Shown here: piece after piece, positions 55,563 through 64,000 of the stretch
Position numbering within the stretch: the stretch's first letter is position 1
How the letters are laid out: every line of letters begins with the position of its first letter
Assembly (NCBI RefSeq): GCF_040958095.1
Contig: NC_091152.1
Coordinates: 19,288,881-19,352,880 of the forward strand
DNA: 64,000 nucleotides
Reading direction: 5' to 3'
DNA from: Procambarus clarkii
Lineage: Eukaryota > Arthropoda > Malacostraca > Decapoda > Cambaridae
Notes under the pieces: generated by a model
What the model saw: the letters and a program-made list of their open reading frames with translations, nothing else
Told to the model about the DNA's origin: nothing
The model's database searches: none
Position numbers and translations under genes: made by a program

Positions 55563-55990
55563 ATCAAATAATTACTCCTGTGATGAGACGGGTGGTCGTG
55601 AGGTGCGGAGCTAGAGCCCGACCACATGGTAGTGAGTACACAGCCCGGGGGGGAGGGGGGCTGTACAACATGCCAGCATGACCTGCCTCACTCTATGAGG
55701 AAGGTCATGAGGCTATAAACATGCCTGACTGTGTCTACCTTGTCCGCCGGCCGGCACGGTCCAGCTGCTAGCTCTTGGACCCGGCATTTCTAGCCGTCGG
55801 TTGTCTCATGTACGGACTCGGTAGGAGCCACGACGGGGGATACGAACCTGTGCTCTGGATACTCCCAAGTAGAACCTTTGACCACTACACCACCACAACA
55901 TCCGGGGTATCCTTTTGAAGGCTACACATATGTATGTCATTATGCTACATATGGCAAGTACATATTGGTACTTATCTTCGCACTCCTGTT
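55563..55990. other. Spacer with a tRNA-like SINE head remnant
   Basis: On the minus strand, 55812-55905 reads GTGGTGGTGTAGTGGTCAAA (A box) and GGTTCGTATCCCC (B box), a tRNA-like head with no recognisable body. No gene seen. Confidence 0.5.
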
Positions 55991-56496
55991 TCAATCCTCA
56001 TAACATTGCATTTGGTTGGGGTTAAATTCTAGCAGCCATTTAAAGACCACTTCTGGAGTGTGTCTAAATCCGTTTGAAATGCCTCACAATCTGTCTCTGG
56101 CCTGAATCTTGTCATTAGTTTGACATCATCTGCAAACATTGGTATAAAGGAGCCAAGTTGCTGTCAGGTCGATGCCATATATAGAAACAGTACGGGACCT
56201 TGAACTGACCCTTGCGGCACTCCACTCATTGCCTCCCTCTACTCTAATGTGTCTGCTCTCACTGTAACCTTTTGTTTCCTTCCTGCGAGGTACTCTCTGA
56301 CCCACCTTAGCACTCCTCCAAACATGCCAGCTAGCCATTTAAGTGGGAATCTTTCATGCGGGAGAGTGTCAAATGCCTTCTGACAGTCGAGGAATATGCA
56401 GTCTGCCCGTCCTTCTCTCTCGTGCTTGATGTCTGTCATCTTGTTGAAGAACTCCAGCAAGTTCCGCGAGCAGGACTTTTTGTTTACTGAAGCCGT
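55991..56496 (-). pseudogene. LINE RT fragment ending at the 19-bp satellite
   Basis: Minus strand: KSCSRNLLEFFNKMTDIKHE, IFLDCQKAFDTLPHE, WVREYLAGRKQKVTVRA, then after a frameshift FADDVKLMTRFRPETDCEAF. The catalytic FADD (about 56125-56136) is intact. Its 5' end is exactly the satellite. The last bases before it read CAACACGGCTTCAG, the QHGF motif of RT. Confidence 0.9.
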
Positions 56497-59400
56497 GTTG
56501 GCGCCTTGAGACAGAGTTGGCGCCTTGAGACAGAGTTGGCGCCTTGAGACAAAGTTGGCGCCTTGAGACAGAGTTGGCGCCTTGAGACAGAGTTGGCGCC
56601 TTGAGACAGAGTTGGCGCCTTGAGACAGAGTTGGCGCCTTGAGACAGAGTTGGCGCCTTGAGACAGAGTTGGCGCCTTGAGACAGAGTTGGCGCCTTGAG
56701 ACAGAGTTGGCGCCTTGAGACAGAGTTGGCGCCTTGAGACAGAGTTGGCGCCTTGAGACAGAGTTGGCGCCTTGAGACAGAGTTGGCGCCTTGAGACAGA
56801 GTTGGCGCCTTGAGACAGAGTTGGCGCCTTGAGACAGAGTTGGCGCCTTGAGACAGAGTTGGCGCCTTGAGACAGAGTTGGCGCCTTGAGACAGAGTTGG
56901 CGCCTTGAGACAGAGTTGGCGCCTTGAGACAGAGTTGGCGCCTTGAGACAGAGTTGGCGCCTTGAGACAGAGTTGGCGCCTTGAGACAGAGTTGGCGCCT
57001 TGAGACAGAGTTGGCGCCTTGAGACAGAGTTGGCGCCTTGAGACAGAGTTGGCGCCTTGAGACAGAGTTGGCGCCTTGAGACAGAGTTGGCGCCTTGAGA
57101 CAGAGTTGGCGCCTTGAGACAGAGTTGGCGCCTTGAGACAGAGTTGGCGCCTTGAGACAGAGTTGGCGCCTTGAGACAGAGTTGGCGCCTTGAGACAGAG
57201 TTGGCGCCTTGAGACAGAGTTGGCGCCTTGAGACAGAGTTGGCGCCTTGAGACAGAGTTGGCGCCTTGAGACAGAGTTGGCGCCTTGAGACACAGTTGGC
57301 GCCTTGAGACACAGTTGGCGCCTTGAGACAAAGTTGGCGCCTTGAGACAAAGTTGGCGCCTTGAGACAAAGTTGGCGCCTTGAGACAAAGTTGGCGCCTT
57401 GAGACAAAGTTGGCGCCTTGAGACAAAGTTGGCGCCTTGAGACAAAGTTGGCGCCTTGACACAAAGTTGGCGCCTTGACACAAAGTTGGCGCCTTGACAC
57501 AAAGTTGGCGCCTTGACACAAAGTTGGCGCCTTGACACAAAGTTGGCGCCTTGACACAAAGTTGGCGCCTTGACACAAAGTTGGCGCCTTGACACAAAGT
57601 TGGCGCCTTGACACAAAGTTGGCGTCTTGACACAAAGTTGGCGCCTTGAGACAAAGTTGGCGCCTTGAGACAAAGTTGGCGCCTTGAGACAAAGTTGGCG
57701 CCTTGACACAAAGTTGGCGTCTTGACACAAAGTTGGCGCCTTGAGACAAAGTTGGCGCCTTGAGACAAAGTTGGCGCCTTGACACAAAGTTGGCGTCTTG
57801 ACACAAAGTTGGCGCCTTGCCACAAAGTTGGCGCCTTGACACAAAGTTGGCGTCTTGACACAAAGTTGGCGTCTTGACACAAAGTTGGCGTCTTGACACA
57901 AAGTTGGCGCCTTGACACAAAGTTGGCGTCTTGGGACAAAGTTGGCGTCTTGTGACAAAGTTGGCGTCTTGTGACAAAGTTGGCGCCTTGTGACAAAGTT
58001 GGCGCCTTGTGACAAAGTTGGCGTCTTGTGACAAAGTTGGCGCCTTGAGACAAAGTTGGCGTCTTGTGACAAAGTTGGCGTCTTGTGACACAGTTGGCGT
58101 CTTGACACAAAGTTGGCGTCTTGTGACAAAGTTGGCGCCTTGTGACAAAGTTGGCGCCTTGTGACAAAGTTGGCGCCTTGACACAAAGTTGGCGCCTTGT
58201 GACAAAGTTGGCGCCTTGTGACAAAGTTGGCGCCTTGTGACAAAGTTGGCGTCTTGTGACAAAGTTGGCGCCTTGTGACAAAGTTGGCGCCTTGTGACAA
58301 AGTTGGCGTCTTGTGACAAAGTTGGCGCCTTGAGACAAAGTTGGCGTCTTGTGACAAAGTTGGCGCCTTGAGACAAAGTTGGCGTCTTGTGACAAAGTTG
58401 GCGCCTTGACACAAAGTTGGCGCCTTGACACAAAGTTGGCGTCTTGACACACAGTTGGCGTCTTGACACAAAGTTGGCGTCTTGACACACAGTTGGCGTC
58501 TTGACACAAAGTTGGCGTCTTGTGGCAAAGTTGGCGTCTTGTGACAAAGTTGGCGCCTTGAGACAAAGTTGGCGTCTTGTGACAAAGTTGGCGCCTTGAC
58601 ACAAAGTTGGCGTCTTGACACACAGTTGGCGTCTTGAGACAAAGTTGGCGCCTTGACACAAAGTTGGCGTCTTGACACACAGTTGGCGTCTTGACACACA
58701 GTTGGCGTCTTGTGACAAAGTTGGCGTCTTGACACAAAGTTGGCGCCTTGACACAAAGTTGGCGTCTTGTGACAAAGTTGGCGTCTTGTGACAAAGTTGG
58801 CGTCTTGTGACAAAGTTGGCGTCTTGTGACAAAGTTGGCGTCTTGTGACAAAGTTGGCGCCTTGACACAAAGTTGGCGCCTTGACACACAGTTGGCGTCT
58901 TGACACAAAGTTGGCGTCTTGACACACAGTTGGCGTCTTGACACAAAGTTGGCGCCTTGTGACAAAGTTGGCGTCTTGTGACAAAGTTGGCGCCTTGACA
59001 CAAAGTTGGCGTCTTGACACACAGTTGGCGTCTTGACACAAAGTTGGCGTCTTGACACAAAGTTGGCGTCTTGACACACAGTTGGCGTCTTGACACAAAG
59101 TTGGCGCCTTGTGACAAAGTTGGCGTCTTGTGACAAAGTTGGTGCCTTGACACAAAGTTGGCGTCTTGACACAAAGTTGGCGTCTTGTGACAAAGTTGGC
59201 GTCTTGACACAAAGTTGGCGCCTTGACACAAAGTTGGCGTCTTGACACACAGTTGGCGTCTTGACACAAAGTTGGCGTCTTGACACACAGTTGGCGTCTT
59301 GACACAAAGTTGGCGTCTTGTGGCAAAGTTGGCGTCTTGTGACAAAGTTGGCGCCTTGAGACAAAGTTGGCGTCTTGTGACAAAGTTGGCGTCTTGTGAC

Positions 59401-62400
59401 AAAGTTGGCGTCTTGTGACAAAGTTGGCGCCTTGAGACAAAGTTGGCGTCTTGTGACAAAGTTGGCGCCTTGACACAAAGTTGGCGTCTTGACACACAGT
59501 TGGCGTCTTGAGACAAAGTTGGCGTCTTGTGACAAAGTTGGCGTCTTGTGACAAAGTTGGCGTCTTGACACAAAGTTGGCGCCTTGACACAAAGTTGGCG
59601 CCTTGTGACAAAGTTGGCGTCTTGTGACAAAGTTGGCGCCTTGACACAAAGTTGGCGTCTTGACACACAGTTGGCGTCTTGACACAAAGTTGGCGTCTTG
59701 ACACAAAGTTGACGTCTTGACACACAGTTGGCGTCTTGACACAAAGTTGGCGCCTTGTGACAAAGTTGGCGTCTTGTGACAAAGTTGGCGCCTTGACACA
59801 AAGTTGGCGTCTTGACACAAAGTTGGCGTCTTGTGACAAAGTTGGCGTCTTGACACAAAGTTGGCGCCTTGACACAAAGTTGGCGTCTTGACACACAGTT
59901 GGCGTCTTGACACAAAGTTGGCGTCTTGACACACAGTTGGCGTCTTGACACAAAGTTGGCGTCTTGTGGCAAAGTTGGCGTCTTGTGACAAAGTTGGCGC
60001 CTTGAGACAAAGTTGGCGTCTTGTGACAAAGTTGGCGCCTTGACACAAAGTTGGCGTCTTGACACACAGTTGGCGTCTTGAGACAAAGTTGGCGTCTTGT
60101 GACAAAGTTGGCGTCTTGTGACAAAGTTGGCGTCTTGACACAAAGTTGGCGCCTTGACACAAAGTTGGCGTCTTGTGACAAAGTTGGCGTCTTGTGACAA
60201 AGTTGGCGTCTTGTGACAAAGTTGGCGTCTTGTGACAAAGTTGGCGTCTTGACACAAAGTTGGCGTCTTGTGACAAAGTTGGCGTCTTGTGACAAAGTTG
60301 GCGTCTTGACACAAAGTTGGCGTCTTGACACACAGTTGGCGTCTTGACACAAAGTTGGCGCCTTGTGACAAAGTTGGCGTCTTGTGACAAAGTTGGCGTC
60401 TTGACACAAAGTTGGCGTCTTGTGACAAAGTTGGCGTCTTGACACAAAGTTGGCGTCTTGTGACAAAGTTGGCGTCTTGACACAAAGTTGGCGTCTTGTG
60501 ACAAAGTTGGCGTCTTGACACAAAGTTGGCGTCTTGTGACAAAGTTGGCGTCTTGACACAAAGTTGGCGTCTTGACACACAGTTGGCGTCTTGAGACAAA
60601 GTTGGCGTCTTGTGACAAAGTTGGCGTCTTGACACAAAGTTGGCGTCTTGTGACAAAGTTGGCGTCTTGACACAAAGTTGGCGCCTTGAGACAAAGTTGG
60701 CGTCTTGTGACAAAGTTGGCGCCTTGAGACAAAGTTGGCGTCTTGTGACAAAGTTGGCGTCTTGACACAAAGTTGGCGCCTTGTGACAAAGTTGGCGTCT
60801 TGTGACAAAGTTGGCGTCTTGACACAAAGTTGGCGTCTTGTGACAAAGTTGGCGTCTTGTGACAAAGTTGGCGTCTTGAGACAAAGTTGGCGTCTTGTGA
60901 CAAAGTTGGCGCCTTGAGACAAAGTTGGCGTCTTGACACAAAGTTGGCGCCTTGAGACAAAGTTGGCGCCTTGAGACAAAGTTGGCGCCTTGAGACAAAG
61001 TTGGCGCCTTGAGACAAAGTTGGCGTCTTGAGACAAAGTTGGCGCCTTGTGACAAAGTTGGCGTCTTGTGACAAAGTTGGCGCCTTGAGACAAAGTTGGC
61101 GCCTTGAGACAAAGTTGGCGCCTTGAGACAAAGTTGGCGTCTTGAGACAAAGTTGGCGCCTTGTGACAAAGTTGGCGTCTTGACACAAAGTTGGCGCCTT
61201 GAGACAAAGTTGGCGCCTTGAGACAAAGTTGGCGCCTTGTGACAAAGTTGGCGTCTTGAGACAAAGTTGGCGCCTTGAGACAAAGTTGGCGTCTTGACAC
61301 AAAGTTGGCGTCTTGACACAAAGTTGGCGTCTTGTGACAAAGTTGGCGCCTTGAGACAAAGTTGGCGTCTTGTGACAAAGTTGGCGTCTTGTGACAAAGT
61401 TGGCGTCTTGACACAAAGTTGGCGTCTTGTGACAAAGTTGGCGCCTTGACACAAAGTTGGCGCCTTGAGACAAAGTTGGCGCCTTGAGACAAAGTTGGCG
61501 TCTTGTGACAAAGTTGGCGTCTTGTGACAAAGTTGGCGTCTTGTGACAAAGTTGGCGTCTTGTGACAAAGTTGGCGTCTTGTGACAAAGTTGGCGCCTTG
61601 AGACAAAGTTGGCGTCTTGTGACAAAGTTGGCGCCTTGAGACAAAGTTGGCGTCTTGTGACAAAGTTGGCGTCTTGAGACAAAGTTGGCGTCTTGTGACA
61701 AAGTTGGCGTCTTGTGACAAAGTTGGCGTCTTGTGACAAAGTTGGCGTCTTGTGACAAAGTTGGCGTCTTGTGACAAAGTTGGCGTCTTGTGACAAAGTT
61801 GGCGTCTTGTGACAAAGTTGGCGTCTTGTGACAAAGTTGGCGTCTTGTGACAAAGTTGGCGCCTTGACACAAAGTTGGCGCCTTGACACACAGTTGGCGT
61901 CTTGACACAAAGTTGGCGTCTTGACACACAGTTGGCGTCTTGACACAAAGTTGGCGCCTTGTGACAAAGTTGGCGTCTTGTGACAAAGTTGGCGCCTTGA
62001 CACAAAGTTGGCGTCTTGACACACAGTTGGCGTCTTGACACAAAGTTGGCGTCTTGACACAAAGTTGGCGTCTTGACACACAGTTGGCGTCTTGACACAA
62101 AGTTGGCGCCTTGTGACAAAGTTGGCGTCTTGTGACAAAGTTGGCGCCTTGACACAAAGTTGGCGTCTTGTGACAAAGTTGGCGTCTTGACACAAAGTTG
62201 GCGCCTTGACACAAAGTTGGCGTCTTGACACACAGTTGGCGTCTTGACACAAAGTTGGCGTCTTGACACACAGTTGGCGTCTTGACACAAAGTTGGCGTC
62301 TTGTGGCAAAGTTGGCGTCTTGTGACAAAGTTGGCGCCTTGAGACAAAGTTGGCGTCTTGTGACAAAGTTGGCGCCTTGACACAAAGTTGGCGTCTTGAC

Positions 62401-64000
62401 ACACAGTTGGCGTCTTGAGACAAAGTTGGCGTCTTGTGACAAAGTTGGCGTCTTGTGACAAAGTTGGCGTCTTGACACAAAGTTGGCGCCTTGACACAAA
62501 GTTGGCGCCTTGTGACAAAGTTGGCGTCTTGTGACAAAGTTGGCGCCTTGACACAAAGTTGGCGTCTTGACACAAAGTTGGCGTCTTGACACACAGTTGG
62601 CGTCTTGACACAAAGTTGGCGTCTTGACACACAGTTGGCGTCTTGAGACAAAGTTGGCGTCTTGTGACAAAGTTGGCGTCTTGTGACAAAGTTGGCGCCT
62701 TGAGACAAAGTTGGCGTCTTGTGACAAAGTTGGCGCCTTGACACAAAGTTGGCGTCTTGACACAAAGTTGGCGTCTTGAGACAAAGTTGGCGTCTTGTGA
62801 CAAAGTTGGCGTCTTGTGACAAAGTTGGCGTCTTGACACAAAGTTGGCGCCTTGACACAAAGTTGGCGTCTTGTGACAAAGTTGGCATCTTGTGACAAAG
62901 TTGGCGTCTTGTGACAAAGTTGGCGTCTTGTGACAAAGTTGGCGTCTTGTGACAAAGTTGGCGTCTTGACACAAAGTTGGCGTCTTGTGACAAAGTTGGC
63001 GTCTTGTGACAAAGTTGGCGTCTTGACACAAAGTTGGCGTCTTGACACACAGTTGGCGTCTTGACACAAAGTTGGCGCCTTGTGACAAAGTTGGCGTCTT
63101 GTGACAAAGTTGGCGTCTTGACACAAAGTTGGCGTCTTGTGACAAAGTTGGCGTCTTGACACAAAGTTGGCGTCTTGTGACAAAGTTGGCGTCTTGACAC
63201 AAAGTTGGCGTCTTGTGACAAAGTTGGCGTCTTGACACAAAGTTGGCGTCTTGTGACAAAGTTGGCGTCTTGACACAAAGTTGGCGCCTTGAGACAAAGT
63301 TGGCGTCTTGTGACAAAGTTGGCGTCTTGACACAAAGTTGGCGTCTTGACACACAGTTGGCGTCTTGAGACAAAGTTGGCGTCTTGTGACAAAGTTGGCG
63401 TCTTGACACAAAGTTGGCGTCTTGTGACAAAGTTGGCGTCTTGACACAAAGTTGGCGCCTTGAGACAAAGTTGGCGTCTTGTGACAAAGTTGGCGCCTTG
63501 AGACAAAGTTGGCGTCTTGTGACAAAGTTGGCGTCTTGACACAAAGTTGGCGCCTTGTGACAAAGTTGGCGTCTTGTGACAAAGTTGGCGTCTTGACACA
63601 AAGTTGGCGTCTTGTGACAAAGTTGGCGTCTTGTGACAAAGTTGGCGTCTTGAGACAAAGTTGGCGTCTTGTGACAAAGTTGGCGCCTTGAGACAAAGTT
63701 GGCGTCTTGACACAAAGTTGGCGCCTTGAGACAAAGTTGGCGCCTTGAGACAAAGTTGGCGCCTTGTGACAAAGTTGGCGTCTTGAGACAAAGTTGGCGT
63801 CTTGTGACAAAGTTGGCGCCTTGAGACAAAGTTGGCGCCTTGAGACAAAGTTGGCGCCTTGAGACAAAGTTGGCGTCTTGAGACAAAGTTGGCGCCTTGT
63901 GACAAAGTTGGCGTCTTGACACAAAGTTGGCGCCTTGAGACAAAGTTGGCGCCTTGAGACAAAGTTGGCGCCTTGTGACAAAGTTGGCGTCTTGAGACAA
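56497..64000. repeat. 19-bp satellite, at least 394 units, runs off the window
   Basis: The unit is GTTGGCGCCTTGAGACAGA. The start at 56497 and later landmarks at 58511, 62292 and 63964 differ by exact multiples of 19 (106, 305 and 393 units). Variation is confined to a few positions (GGCGC/GGCGT; GAGA/GACA/GTGA; CAGAG/CACAG/CAAAG). The first 40 or so units next to the LINE are nearly identical. No minus frame has a stop, so three frames of about 2,500 codons appear; they are not genes. Confidence 0.97.

Noticed and set aside
56239..64000. Open frames of about 2,500 codons on the minus strand (SRRQLC/QGANFV repeats)
   Set aside because: A 19-bp unit without stops leaves all three frames open at once. 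There is no independent start, no codon bias and no conserved frame. The only real coding trace is the LINE RT at the very end.

Overview
This is eukaryotic DNA, most likely from a decapod crustacean. The assignment rests on the repeats: several tRNA-headed SINEs, CR1/Jockey-type LINE fragments whose 3' tail is reused by SINEs, and an arthropod-type Inr+DPE core promoter. No search was run, so the species is unknown. By addition of the arrays listed, about 35 kb of the 64 kb (over half) is short-period tandem repeat (14 to 92 bp units). Almost everything else is transposable element. The very long open frames are stop-free repeat units and are not genes.

Layout. 1-5.8 kb: the 5' half of a Ty3/Gypsy-class LTR retrotransposon on the minus strand, with an uninterrupted gag-pol frame running off the left edge. 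Its pol order is protease, integrase, reverse transcriptase (RT), which is the Gmr1-type order. 5.9-11.6 kb: SINEs, a LINE with a SINE nested in it, and a 3.7 kb 19/20-bp array abutting that LINE. 12.05-12.7 kb: a solo LTR of the same LTR family in the opposite orientation. 12.8-18.3 kb: three G-rich arrays, with the only host-gene candidate between the second and third. That candidate is an Inr+DPE promoter, a 5'UTR with an overlapping uORF, and a first coding exon (MFKGLKKRFHSS) ending at a consensus splice donor. 18.4-29.6 kb: LINE fragments of several families, SINEs and arrays of 22, 21, 63/83, 31 and 21 bp. 29.6-39.6 kb: two fold-back MITEs, tRNA-SINEs, a 26-bp array, and a 1,843-bp transposon with 82-bp inverted ends sitting inside a 25-bp array and itself carrying two insertions. 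A short Penelope/retrozyme-like retroposon and a CCAAT-containing array follow. 39.8-51.0 kb: a 30-bp array, a LINE carrying a 92-bp array, and a (GTG)n-bearing array. 51.2-56.5 kb: a long decayed LINE with an internal 60-bp array, more SINEs, and another LINE RT fragment. 56.5-64 kb: a 19-bp satellite with no net length change over 393 units, running off the right edge.

The recurring theme is that tandem arrays start inside or exactly at the edge of non-LTR retrotransposon coding sequence. Seven arrays do this. Two pairs start at the same protein motif in different LINE copies: the QHGF/SCLTNLL motif of RT, and the INIRGP motif near the C-terminus. Other results are clean insertions with target-site duplications (TSDs), and a set of SINEs built from interchangeable heads, a shared central domain and two kinds of tail. 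One tail is the 3' end of a LINE family also present in the window.
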